From the NCBI RefSeq assembly GCF_040892595.1, contig NZ_JBFRYB010000001.1, positions 186,001 to 250,000 on the forward strand: a DNA stretch of 64,000 nt, written 5' to 3'. Each line of letters opens with the position of its first letter. Position 1 is the first letter of the stretch. Positions 29,265 to 37,496 of the stretch are shown here, in pieces. A model generated the notes under the pieces. That model saw nothing but the letters and a program-made list of their open reading frames with translations, had not been told where the DNA came from and ran no database searches. Source of the stretch: Zhongshania sp. R06B22. GTDB taxonomy: Bacteria > Pseudomonadota > Gammaproteobacteria > Pseudomonadales > Spongiibacteraceae. The position numbers and the translations under genes were made by a program.

Positions 29265-29942
29265 GTGCCCGTAAATTCACTTGGTAGCTTGTTTGGAAAA
29301 TCTCCATTTGCGCCGATTCAAGAGCATATGCAGCGGGCCCAAGCCTGCGCCGCCGCACTAAAACCCTTCATTCATGCCGCCCAAGAGGGTGATTGGACCA
29401 AGGCCCAAGAGGCACATCGACTCATTGTTCACCTTGAAAATGAAGCCGACAAGCTCAAAAAGCAAGTCCGACTGCAATTACCGAGTAATCTTTTTCTTCC
29501 CGTCCCGCGTCCAGACTTACTCGACTTGGTAAGAATGCAGGATCGTATTGCCAACTGTAGTAAGGATATTGCCGGGCTGATGCTGGGTCGGAAAATGAAA
29601 TTTCCTGACTCACTCACCAAACTCATGAGCCAATACGTCGATTTGGCTATTGCTACCTCGGCTCAGGCCATGAAAGCCATTGAAGAACTCGATGAACTAC
29701 TGGAGACCGGGTTTCGCGGCCGCGAAGTCGCCCTAGTCGAGGTTATGATCGAAGAACTGGATCGTCTGGAGCATTCCGCCGACAATCTTCAAATCGACAT
29801 ACGCGCAGCTTTGTACGCTATTGAAAAAGATCTACCTCCTGTTGACGTCATGTTTCTGTATCAAACTATTAACTTGATCGGTGAACTGTCTGATAGATCA
29901 CAAAAAGTTGGCTCGCGACTACAAATCGTCATTGCCCGCTAG
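29265..29942 (+). CDS. PhoU-like DUF47 protein (TIGR00153)
   Basis: A 225-aa all-helical protein of the DUF47/TIGR00153 family, distantly related to PhoU. It starts at GTG with AAGGAG upstream. Family proteins are nearly always encoded directly before a Pit-type phosphate transporter, as here (26-bp gap), and are thought to modulate that transporter. Helices rich in Glu/Asp could bind metal as in PhoU. Cytoplasmic. Confidence 0.88.
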   Translation: MPVNSLGSLFGKSPFAPIQEHMQRAQACAAALKPFIHAAQEGDWTKAQEAHRLIVHLENEADKLKKQVRLQLPSNLFLPVPRPDLLDLVRMQDRIANCSKDIAGLMLGRKMKFPDSLTKLMSQYVDLAIATSAQAMKAIEELDELLETGFRGREVALVEVMIEELDRLEHSADNLQIDIRAALYAIEKDLPPVDVMFLYQTINLIGELSDRSQKVGSRLQIVIAR

Positions 29943-29968
29943 ATTCTGCCTATAATTAAGGAATTACT

Positions 29969-31234
29969 ATGTCAATTATTGCTGAACACGGGCAACTATT
30001 GCTAATTTTAGCTTGTTTGTTTGGTTTCTTCATGGCCTGGGGTGTTGGCGCCAACGATGTGGCCAACGCAATGGGAACCTCGGTGGGAGCCAAGGCGCTC
30101 ACCATCAAACAGGCGATTTTGATCGCAATTGTATTTGAGTTTTGCGGTGCCTATTTGGCTGGCGGTGAGGTCACCGAGACCATTCGCAAGGGCATTATTA
30201 ATCCAGAATATATCGCTGATAGCCCCGATTTGCTGGTCTTTGGTATGCTGGCCTCCCTGCTCGCCGCTGGAATCTGGTTGTTTGTGGCAAGCATGATGGG
30301 CTGGCCGGTGTCTACTACCCACTCGATTGTCGGCGCCTTAGTCGGCTTTGCCGCTGTAGGGATAGACACCGACGCTGTCGCTTGGGGCAAGGTCGGACAG
30401 ATTGTTGCAAGCTGGGTGGTCTCGCCGGTGCTCGCAGGCACCCTGTCCTTTGGTTTATTCCTCAGCGCCCAACGATTTATTCTTAATGCCCCCGACCCCT
30501 TTGCCGCCGCTAAAAAATACATCCCGTATTATCTGTTTTTAGTCGGTTTTATCATCGCCATGGTTACCATGACCAAGGGACTCAAACACATCGGTTTAGG
30601 CCTGAACTTCAAAGAATGCATAATACTCTCCGTGGGTATCGGCATATTAGTATCCGGTGTCGGTCAACTTTTTCTGCGTCGCATCAAAGATGTGACGGCA
30701 GGCGATGGTCGCTCACGCTTTGCCAGTGTAGAGAGTATGTTTGCGGTACTAATGGTCTTTACGGCCTGCGCGATGGCCTTCGCCCACGGTTCAAACGATG
30801 TGGCCAATGCGATCGGTCCAGTAGCGGCTATTGTCAGCGTTATCCAATCTGGCGGTGAAATTGGCGCCAAGTCCGGACTACCAAGCTGGGTATTGCTGAT
30901 TGGCGCCGGCGGTATTGTTTTCGGCCTAGCAACTTACGGCTTTAAGGTTATAGCCACCATCGGCACCAAAATTACCGAGCTAACGCCTAGCCGCGGCTTT
31001 GCCGCTGAACTCGGTGCGGCCTCAACCGTGGTGCTAGCGTCCGGTAGCGGCTTGCCCATTTCGACGACCCATACATTGGTTGGTGCGGTGCTTGGTGTTG
31101 GTTTAGCTCGCGGTATTGCCGCCTTAAATCTAAGCGTTATCCGCAATATTTTCATGTCGTGGATCATCACTCTGCCTGCCGGCGCCGGACTATCGATCGT
31201 GTTCTTCTTCATCTTCAAAGCAATTTTTAGCTAA
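29969..31234 (+). CDS. pit: Low-affinity inorganic phosphate transporter (Pit family)
   Basis: A 421-aa inner-membrane symporter (PiT/PHO-4 family) moving phosphate, usually as a metal-phosphate complex, with protons. The two inverted-repeat family signatures are visible: GANDVANAMGTSVGAKAL near residue 30 and GSNDVANAIGPVAAI in the second half, each with the paired STTH motif (PVSTTHSIVGAL, PISTTHTLVGAV). It forms a two-gene operon with the DUF47 gene. Confidence 0.95.
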   Translation: MSIIAEHGQLLLILACLFGFFMAWGVGANDVANAMGTSVGAKALTIKQAILIAIVFEFCGAYLAGGEVTETIRKGIINPEYIADSPDLLVFGMLASLLAAGIWLFVASMMGWPVSTTHSIVGALVGFAAVGIDTDAVAWGKVGQIVASWVVSPVLAGTLSFGLFLSAQRFILNAPDPFAAAKKYIPYYLFLVGFIIAMVTMTKGLKHIGLGLNFKECIILSVGIGILVSGVGQLFLRRIKDVTAGDGRSRFASVESMFAVLMVFTACAMAFAHGSNDVANAIGPVAAIVSVIQSGGEIGAKSGLPSWVLLIGAGGIVFGLATYGFKVIATIGTKITELTPSRGFAAELGAASTVVLASGSGLPISTTHTLVGAVLGVGLARGIAALNLSVIRNIFMSWIITLPAGAGLSIVFFFIFKAIFS

Positions 31235-31252
31235 TCACTAGATCTCCACCCT

Positions 31253-31285
31253 CGCGCAAACAAATCCACTGGTTTTGTTTGCGCG
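31253..31285. terminator. Long-stem hairpin between pit and argE
   Basis: CGCGCAAACAAA (31253-31264) and TTTGTTTGCGCG (31274-31285) form a perfect 12-bp stem with a 9-nt loop, 18 nt after the pit stop. The 3' side carries no separate T tract, so it may be a weak terminator or mRNA-end structure. A TACAAT -10-like hexamer (31292-31297) for argE follows directly. Confidence 0.4.
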
Positions 31286-31330
31286 ACTCGCTACAATGGC
31301 CCGTTACCAGCGACCTAGCGCGGACTCATC

Positions 31331-32506
31331 GTGGCAAACTCAAATAGCACTCCCAGTGTTCTGTCTATGATGACAGGGCTTGTTAAACTTCCCTCCGTCA
31401 GCTCAACAATGCCGAGCTGTGACATGGGTAATATCCACGTCATTGAACAGCTCGCCGAATGGCTTGAACCTCTGGGTTTTCAGGTCCGCATCCAAACCAT
31501 TGCCGGCAACAGCAAAAAAGCCAATTTAATTGCCACTCTCGGCAGCGGCAGCGGGGGCCTAGTCTTGGCCGGACATACCGATACCGTGCCGTTTAACGAG
31601 TCGCTCTGGCATAGCGATCCCTTTACGCTCACCGAGCGTGACAACAAGCTTTACGGCCTTGGAAGCACTGACATGAAGGGCTTCTTCGCCATTGTCATCG
31701 AGGCACTCAAACCCTTCTTAGGCAAGACACTGCGCGCGCCCTTAATTATTTTGGCGACCGCAGATGAAGAAAGCAGCATGGATGGCGCACGCTCACTGGT
31801 TCAAGCCGACGTTTCTGGCGCGCGTTATGCCGTGGTCGGCGAACCAACTGGACTTAAACCCATGCGCGCCCACAAGGGCATCGTGATGAAAGGAATTACG
31901 GTTACCGGGCGCTCCGGCCACTCGTCAAACCCCTTATTGGGCAACAACGCCATGGACGCCATGCACGAAGTCATGAGCGGGCTCATGGAACTGCGGCAAG
32001 AACTGGCGCAGAAATATCAGCATCCCGGCTTTAGCGTGCCCACACCGACGATGAATTTCGGCTGTATTCACGGTGGCGACAACCCAAACCGTATTTGCGG
32101 CCAATGTGAACTGCATTTTGATATCCGCACCACCCCGGGGATGAACAACGACGAACTCGACGCCTTAATACAAAAAATACTCACGCCTGTGGCCGAACGT
32201 CGCGCTATCAATATTGGTTTACGCGCATTGATGCCCGGCTTAGCGGCCTATGAAGAACCCGCCGATTCAGAGCTCGTTACCCTTGTCGAACAGCTCACCG
32301 GGCATACTGCCGGCACCGTCGGCTTCGCGACTGAAGCGCCATTTTTTCAGCAATTAGGCATGCAAACTATTGTGATGGGGCCGGGTTCTATAGACCAAGC
32401 CCACCAGCCCGACGAGTATATGGCGCTAGATCAAATACAACCGACAATTGACGTTTTACAGAAAATGATTGAGCGATTTTGTGGCACCCCAATTGTAAAT
32501 CCCTAA
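31331..32506 (+). CDS. argE: Acetylornithine deacetylase
   Basis: A 391-aa M20-family zinc hydrolase that removes acetate from N-acetylornithine in arginine synthesis. Metal ligands are visible: His and Asp in LAGHTDTVP, the bridging Asp in LGSTDMKGFFA, Glu-Glu in ADEESSMDGA, and the C-terminal histidine in IDQAHQPDEY. The start is a GTG with a weak ribosome site. argB and argH are elsewhere in the window, so arginine genes are scattered. Confidence 0.93.
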   Translation: MANSNSTPSVLSMMTGLVKLPSVSSTMPSCDMGNIHVIEQLAEWLEPLGFQVRIQTIAGNSKKANLIATLGSGSGGLVLAGHTDTVPFNESLWHSDPFTLTERDNKLYGLGSTDMKGFFAIVIEALKPFLGKTLRAPLIILATADEESSMDGARSLVQADVSGARYAVVGEPTGLKPMRAHKGIVMKGITVTGRSGHSSNPLLGNNAMDAMHEVMSGLMELRQELAQKYQHPGFSVPTPTMNFGCIHGGDNPNRICGQCELHFDIRTTPGMNNDELDALIQKILTPVAERRAINIGLRALMPGLAAYEEPADSELVTLVEQLTGHTAGTVGFATEAPFFQQLGMQTIVMGPGSIDQAHQPDEYMALDQIQPTIDVLQKMIERFCGTPIVNP

Positions 32507-32612
32507 AACCCATCCCCAAGGGATATTGCGCCTCATCACAAGCCGAGATGCCAAGTGAGAATGAAGCACTAGCACATGCCTCATTCTTGTATTGCGCGCC
32601 GGTGGTATGACC

Positions 32613-33596
32613 TTATTTATTAACGTCTACAACCACTCGACCGCGTAAGGTGCCTTCCATCATTTGCGTTGCCACGCCAATGGCATCAGACAGGTTGATG
32701 TCTTTCACAATCAGCTCAAGCAAGTTGACATCCAAATCGCGCGCAAGACGCCCCCAAGCCAGCATTCGTGACGCCTTCGGTGCCATCACACTATCGATTC
32801 CCAGCAGTGAAACACCGCGCAATATAAAGGGCATGACGGTAGCGGGAAAATCATAGCCCTGCGCCAGGCCGCAGGCGGCAACGGCGCCGCCGTAACGGGT
32901 TTGTGCGCAGGCATTTACCAAGGTCTGGCTACCCGCGGCATCAACCACCCCGGCCCAGCGCTCTTTCTGCAAAGGCTTGCCGCGCAAGCCCAGTTCTGCG
33001 CGATCAATAACTGAGGTGGCACCAAGCTGTTTGAGATAATCTGCTTCGCTAGCTTTCCCCGTGGCCGCAACCACGTTAAAGCCGGCTTTGGCCAACAAGG
33101 CGATAGCAACACTACCTACGCCGCCGGTTGCCGCAGTGACAAGCACTTCACCCTGCTCTGGCTTAACACCCTGCTTGATTAATGCCTCTACACACAGGCT
33201 GGCGGTATATCCAGCAGTACCAATCGCCATTGCCTGTCGCGTGGTGAACTCAGAGGGTAGCGCCACCAGCCAATCACCATTCAATCGCGCTTTTTGAGCC
33301 AAGCCACCCCAGTGGCCTTCACCGACACCCCAGCCATTCAAGACCACTTTGTCGCCTGTTTTATATTCTGCATGGCTGCTTTCTGACACCACTCCGGCTA
33401 AATCAATACCGGGAACCATCGGAAATTTACGCACCACCGGTGAGCTGCCGGTAATTGCCAGCCCGTCTTTATAGTTCATCGTGGAATACTCCACATCGAT
33501 CGTCACATTGCCCTCGGGTAATTGCGCCTCGTCAATTTGGGCGACCGCAACCGACTGATCAGCTTCGTCTTTATTAATGACAATTCCAGAAAACAT
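32613..33596 (-). CDS. acuI: Acrylyl-CoA reductase/YhdH-family oxidoreductase (AcuI)
   Basis: A 327-aa zinc-less medium-chain dehydrogenase of the YhdH/AcuI family, which reduces acryloyl-CoA to propionyl-CoA with NADPH. The family N terminus (YSTMNYKDGLAITG), the NADP-binding segment VTAATGGVGSVAIALL and the C-terminal GRVVVDVN are intact. In marine bacteria the enzyme detoxifies acryloyl-CoA from DMSP catabolism, but no DMSP gene is nearby. I chose the ATG at 33596, preceded by GGAG, over the GTG at 33602. Convergent with argE. Confidence 0.9.
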   Translation of the reverse strand: MFSGIVINKDEADQSVAVAQIDEAQLPEGNVTIDVEYSTMNYKDGLAITGSSPVVRKFPMVPGIDLAGVVSESSHAEYKTGDKVVLNGWGVGEGHWGGLAQKARLNGDWLVALPSEFTTRQAMAIGTAGYTASLCVEALIKQGVKPEQGEVLVTAATGGVGSVAIALLAKAGFNVVAATGKASEADYLKQLGATSVIDRAELGLRGKPLQKERWAGVVDAAGSQTLVNACAQTRYGGAVAACGLAQGYDFPATVMPFILRGVSLLGIDSVMAPKASRMLAWGRLARDLDVNLLELIVKDINLSDAIGVATQMMEGTLRGRVVVDVNK

Positions 33597-34056
33597 AAGC
33601 ACCTACTCCCCGTTTATTAATTCAAAAATTAGGGCTTACCGACTTACCTCGAAAACAGGCGGCAAACCACTTAACGATAATTTCCGCTCGACATAAGAAA
33701 ACGACCACTTCCCCAGCAAAAAGGATGACGCGAAGGGGTGAGCTTACCGAGCGACCATACCAAGACCACCATGCAACCGTCGCGGCAATTGCGCAAGGTA
33801 GACAAACGTCGCATTCGATCATCACTTGGCCACTATGATGGCTGCTGGATCGACAATATCACCGGTCAATCCAAGCCATTCTGCAGCTGCAGTGTACTTA
33901 GTATGTGCAGATTTGGCGGCGAACCCCCACGCCCCTATAAAATGGATTACTATAGCAATGCACGACGACATATTTTCTATCTGTGTAAGGTCTATTAAAC
34001 AGCTACGCAAATATATTTGGCGTAGCAGAATTCTCACAAATACTATGTTGGAAAAG
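33597..34056. other. 460-nt gene-poor gap
   Basis: The stretch between acuI and the histidine phosphatase gene holds no convincing gene. Open frames exist on both strands (for example 33822-34037 minus) but lack ribosome sites and overlap each other antisense. It contains a 12-bp palindrome CTGCAGCTGCAG at 33881-33892 and the promoter described separately. Confidence 0.5.
33913..33941 (+). promoter_or_regulatory. Sigma70-type promoter for the histidine phosphatase gene
   Basis: TTGGCG (33913-33918), 17-bp spacer, TATAAA (33936-33941), about 115 bp before the chosen start. The palindrome CTGCAGCTGCAG lies 20 bp upstream of the -35 and could be a regulator site. Confidence 0.45.
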
Positions 34057-34665
34057 ATGACAAAAGGAAAAATCTACTTTGTTCGCCACGGCCAAACCTA
34101 CGCCAATATAGACAAAGTGTGGCATGGCCAAACAGATACTGAGCTAAGTCCTGACGGCTACGAACAAACACGTAAGTTAGGTGCCTATTTTTCCAACTAT
34201 ATACACCCAGATGTAATTTACTCTAGCCCTCTTCAGCGCGCTCGTATTACCGCAGAGGCAATCGCAACGTCCTTTGGCTTAACGGTGACTCATGACCCGA
34301 GACTGATGGAGCTGGATCTTGGCGACTGGGAAGGGGTGACGTTTGAGTCGCTGAGGCAAGAAGATAATAATGCGATGGCTGAATTAGTGAACAACCCGGA
34401 TTATTGCTCACCAAACGGCGAGTCCCAAAATGTTGTAAAACTGCGGATGGTGGAAGCAATAGACGATATCACTGCAAAACACCAAAATGAAAATATTATT
34501 ATTGTCTCCCACGGCGTTGCCATCAGTATTGCTATAGCACATTACTTAGATAACGATACGACTCAATGGCCGAAATACAGTAAAAGTAATACTGCTTTTT
34601 CAGAGTTATGCTTAAGCACCAAGCAGCTTTTGCGCTTTAACGAAACCCACCACCTTGAACCATAA
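34057..34665 (+). CDS. Histidine phosphatase-family protein
   Basis: A 202-aa cytoplasmic phosphatase or mutase of the phosphoglycerate mutase-like superfamily. The phospho-histidine motif is FVRHGQTYAN; the second Arg/acid set lies in SSPLQRARITAEA and ELDLGDWEG, and the second catalytic histidine in IIVSHGVAIS. Resembles GpmB/CobC-type broad-specificity enzymes; substrate unknown. The ATG at 34057 gives the family-like MTKGKIYFVRHGQ and has GGA close upstream; the ATG at 34045 is possible. The upstream frame is open further but looks non-coding. Confidence 0.85.
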   Translation: MTKGKIYFVRHGQTYANIDKVWHGQTDTELSPDGYEQTRKLGAYFSNYIHPDVIYSSPLQRARITAEAIATSFGLTVTHDPRLMELDLGDWEGVTFESLRQEDNNAMAELVNNPDYCSPNGESQNVVKLRMVEAIDDITAKHQNENIIIVSHGVAISIAIAHYLDNDTTQWPKYSKSNTAFSELCLSTKQLLRFNETHHLEP

Positions 34666-34726
34666 GCAGGTTTAGTTATGCCGCTACGCATCGCCAGAAA
34701 GCGATAAATGCGCAAGTAAAACAATA

Positions 34727-34765
34727 GACATAAAAAAACCGCGCAGTGCGCGGTTTTTTTATGTC
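34727..34765. terminator. Bidirectional intrinsic terminator
   Basis: A perfect 19-bp inverted repeat around one central base: a GC-rich core (CCGCGCA) flanked by A7 on one side and T7 on the other. It can terminate both the histidine phosphatase transcript (+) and the rpmB-rpmG transcript (-). Confidence 0.92.
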
Positions 34766-34798
34766 AGCAGTAAATCAAGCCTACTTAGAAAAGCAGAA

Positions 34799-34969
34799 TT
34801 ACTTGATTTTAGCTTCTTTGTACATCACGTGCTTACGTACCACTGGATCGTATTTTGAAAATTCAAATTTATCCGGAGTGTTACGCTTGTTCTTAGTGGT
34901 CGTGTAAAAGTGACCAGTACCCGCACTAGAAACCAAACGGATTTTGTCGCTCGCGCCTTTCTTAGCCAT
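34799..34969 (-). CDS. rpmG: 50S ribosomal protein L33
   Basis: A 56-aa ribosomal protein of the large subunit. The translation begins [20 protein letters not shown] and ends [13 protein letters not shown], matching the non-zinc L33 form (no CxxC pair). It lies 11 bp after rpmB, the usual rpmBG operon, and ends before the bidirectional terminator. Confidence 0.97.
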   Translation of the reverse strand: MAKKGASDKIRLVSSAGTGHFYTTTKNKRNTPDKFEFSKYDPVVRKHVMYKEAKIK

Positions 34970-34980
34970 GACCAGTCTCC

Positions 34981-35217
34981 TTAGTATTTTTCGCCGCGGG
35001 CAGTAAGCTCTGCTAACACAGTCTCAATACCTTTTTTGTCGATGATACGCATGCCTTTGCTAGAAACCCGCAAAGTAACAAAACGCTTGTCTGCTTCAAC
35101 CCAAAAACGATGGCTGTGCAGGTTTGGCAAAAAACGACGACGAGTGCGGTTTTTTGCGTGTGATACATTATTTCCTGTTACCGGACGCTTGCCAGTAACT
35201 TGACATACTCTAGACAT
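34981..35217 (-). CDS. rpmB: 50S ribosomal protein L28
   Basis: A 78-aa large-subunit protein with the typical start [20 protein letters not shown] and the [21 protein letters not shown] core. First gene of rpmBG on the minus strand. The leader from the predicted promoter (35365-35393) to the start is about 145 nt. Confidence 0.98.
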   Translation of the reverse strand: MSRVCQVTGKRPVTGNNVSHAKNRTRRRFLPNLHSHRFWVEADKRFVTLRVSSKGMRIIDKKGIETVLAELTARGEKY

Positions 35218-35364
35218 GATAGTCGCCTCTTCAACCTTTATCCGTGGTGACGGTGCAAAAGGTTTATAAAATCAGGTTCAAACCGGGCCGCCGCGTGTTT
35301 CTCACAATACTCGGGTGCCCTGAGGAAATGTAGCATCCCGGACACGGCCCAAATGGAGCGCGAC

Positions 35365-35393
35365 TTTATATCAGAACGACGAGCAGCAAGCAA
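35365..35393 (-). promoter_or_regulatory. Promoter for rpmB-rpmG
   Basis: On the minus strand TTGCTT (35393-35388), a 17-bp spacer and TATAAA (35370-35365) form a sigma70-like promoter about 148 nt upstream of rpmB, between rpmB and the radC stop. Confidence 0.5.
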
Positions 35394-35414
35394 GTTTTAT
35401 CGCAATATTTCACC

Positions 35415-36089
35415 TTAGATCAGTCCGCGTTCGGCCAGCGAAATCACCTCGGGGCCCGCTACAACACAGTGATCCAGCAAGCGCATATCCAGCAGTGCCA
35501 AGGCATCACGGATACGACGGGTGATCCGAATATCGGCATCGCTAGGCTCAGCAATACCCGAGGGATGATTGTGCGCCACAATCAGCGCCGCGGCGTGCAG
35601 CTCTAAGGCTCGCCTCGCAATTTCGCGCGGGTAAACCGCCGCGCCGTCGATAGTACCGTAAAATAGCGGTTCGTAGCGGATCAGCTGATGTTGATTATCT
35701 AAATACATCACAGCGAACACTTCGCGTATTTCTTGTCGCAGCTGCGCCAACAGAAACTGCCGGGTGGACGCCGCACTGCTAAAGACCGGCCGCTGCTGAA
35801 GCGCCTCTGCCAAATACCGACGAGACATTTCTACCACCGCCTGTAATTGCACAAACTTGGCATCACCCAAACCATGAGACGCACAAAACTGCTCGCGACT
35901 GGCAGCAATCAAGGCGCTAAGCCCACCATGCTCCTGCAATAGATCACGGGCAAGATCCACCGCAGACTTACCAGTAACGCCGGTGCGCAGGAAAATTGCC
36001 AACAACTCGGCATCTGCCAGCGCGGCGGCACCCCGCTGCAGTAGTTTCTCTCGTGGTCGCTCGTCCGCAGGCCAATCGGTAATCGCCAT
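35415..36089 (-). CDS. radC: RadC/JAB-domain protein
   Basis: A 224-aa protein of the RadC family: an N-terminal helix-hairpin-helix-like region and a C-terminal MPN/JAB domain whose zinc ligands sit in [17 protein letters not shown]. Despite its name, a role in DNA repair is not established. The ATG at 36089 is preceded by a perfect AGGAGG and gives the family start [16 protein letters not shown]; longer frames upstream are rejected. Divergent from coaBC, as in many gammaproteobacteria. Confidence 0.93.
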   Translation of the reverse strand: MAITDWPADERPREKLLQRGAAALADAELLAIFLRTGVTGKSAVDLARDLLQEHGGLSALIAASREQFCASHGLGDAKFVQLQAVVEMSRRYLAEALQQRPVFSSAASTRQFLLAQLRQEIREVFAVMYLDNQHQLIRYEPLFYGTIDGAAVYPREIARRALELHAAALIVAHNHPSGIAEPSDADIRITRRIRDALALLDMRLLDHCVVAGPEVISLAERGLI

Positions 36090-36198
36090 AACACCCTCCT
36101 TGGTGAGCATGGAATATTGCAGCCAAAAACTACGCGGTAGTCGGCAGCGTCGATAAGCTTCATAATAACCCGATACTGAGCTATAGCGACAAGGCGAT

Positions 36199-37404
36199 AT
36201 GAAACAACTAAGCAACCGTCACATTCTTCTCGGCGTTACCGGCGGCATTGCAGCATACAAAAGCGCCGAACTGATCCGACGCTTAAAAGATCACGGTGCC
36301 GATGTCAGGGTTGTCATGACTGCCGCGGCAATGGAGTTTATTACGCCGCTGACCCTGCAAGCCCTATCCGGCAATCCGGTTCACACCACCCTGCTCGACC
36401 CTGAAGCAGAAGCCGGCATGGGCCATATTGAATTGGCGAGATGGGCAGATCTTATTTTAGTTGCCCCGGCCAGCGCGGACTTCATGGCGCGGCTTGCCAA
36501 CGGACGCGGCGACGACTTGCTCACAACGCTGTGCCTTGCCACCGCCGCCCCGATCGCCTTAGCACCTGCTATGAATCAGGGTATGTGGCGCGATCCCGCC
36601 ACACAAGCCAACACCGCAACACTCACGAGCCGCAATATCGCCCTGTTTGGCCCCGCAGCTGGAGAACAAGCCTGTGGTGATGTTGGCCCAGGCCGTATGC
36701 TAGAGGCCGAAGAACTGACCGCATGTGCCGCCAAGGTCTTTAATAGCCGCCTGCTGGACGGCATACACATGACCATTACCGCGGGACCAACCCGCGAAGC
36801 CATTGACCCAGTGCGTTACATTAGCAACCATAGCTCAGGAAAAATGGGCTATGCCCTAGCCGCCGCTGCCGCCGACGCTGGCGCTATCGTCACGCTAATA
36901 AGCGGCCCCACTAATTTGCCCTGCCCCGAGCGGGTAACACGGGTAGACGTGATTAGCGCCCAAAATATGCTCGAAGCCACCGAGGCGACTCTAGGTAAAT
37001 GCCAGCTCTTTATCGGCTGCGCCGCCGTGGCCGACTACCGGCCCGCCAATACTGCCGAACAGAAGATCAAAAAAGACGGCGACACCATGCGCATTGACCT
37101 GGTTCGCAATCCAGACATTGTAAGTACGGTGGCTCATCACAGCGCTCGACCGATCACCGTCGGTTTTGCCGCCGAGACCCAAGACCTCATACGCTATGCC
37201 AGAGGCAAATTGGAAAATAAAAAGCTCGACTTAATCGTCGCCAATGACGTCTCGAATACTGCGATAGGCTTTAACGCCAACGACAACGCCGTGACCGCAA
37301 TTTGGAAGGAGGGCCAGCTCGCGATTGCTCAAATGGGCAAAAATCAACTAGCGGCGCAGTTAGTGGCCTTGATCGCCAAGCAATTCTTTACTGCGAAAAA
37401 CTAG
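36199..37404 (+). CDS. coaBC: Bifunctional phosphopantothenoylcysteine decarboxylase/phosphopantothenate-cysteine ligase
   Basis: A 401-aa fusion catalysing two steps of coenzyme A synthesis. The N-terminal FMN-dependent CoaC half starts [16 protein letters not shown] and contains APAMNQGMW. The C-terminal CoaB half starts near residue 190 with [16 protein letters not shown] and has the [10 protein letters not shown] and KIKKDG motifs. Usually followed by dut in related genomes, but here directly by algC (92-bp gap). Confidence 0.97.
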   Translation: MKQLSNRHILLGVTGGIAAYKSAELIRRLKDHGADVRVVMTAAAMEFITPLTLQALSGNPVHTTLLDPEAEAGMGHIELARWADLILVAPASADFMARLANGRGDDLLTTLCLATAAPIALAPAMNQGMWRDPATQANTATLTSRNIALFGPAAGEQACGDVGPGRMLEAEELTACAAKVFNSRLLDGIHMTITAGPTREAIDPVRYISNHSSGKMGYALAAAAADAGAIVTLISGPTNLPCPERVTRVDVISAQNMLEATEATLGKCQLFIGCAAVADYRPANTAEQKIKKDGDTMRIDLVRNPDIVSTVAHHSARPITVGFAAETQDLIRYARGKLENKKLDLIVANDVSNTAIGFNANDNAVTAIWKEGQLAIAQMGKNQLAAQLVALIAKQFFTAKN

Positions 37405-37496
37405 ACAGCGTAAGTAAGCACTACCATTATGGTCATATAGAGGTCAGTAACACCTAAACACCCTCCACTGCAGTCAAGGACCAGATTACCGCCACC

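Noticed and set aside
33822..34037. 71-aa minus-strand frame with protein-like composition in the acuI-phosphatase gap
   Set aside because: No ribosome site or family match, and it overlaps the promoter region of the phosphatase gene; may be a decayed fragment but unsupported.
33826..34044. N-terminal extension of the histidine phosphatase to 33826
   Set aside because: The extension is unlike the family, crosses the likely promoter and lacks a ribosome site; MTKGKIYFVRHGQ is a natural start.
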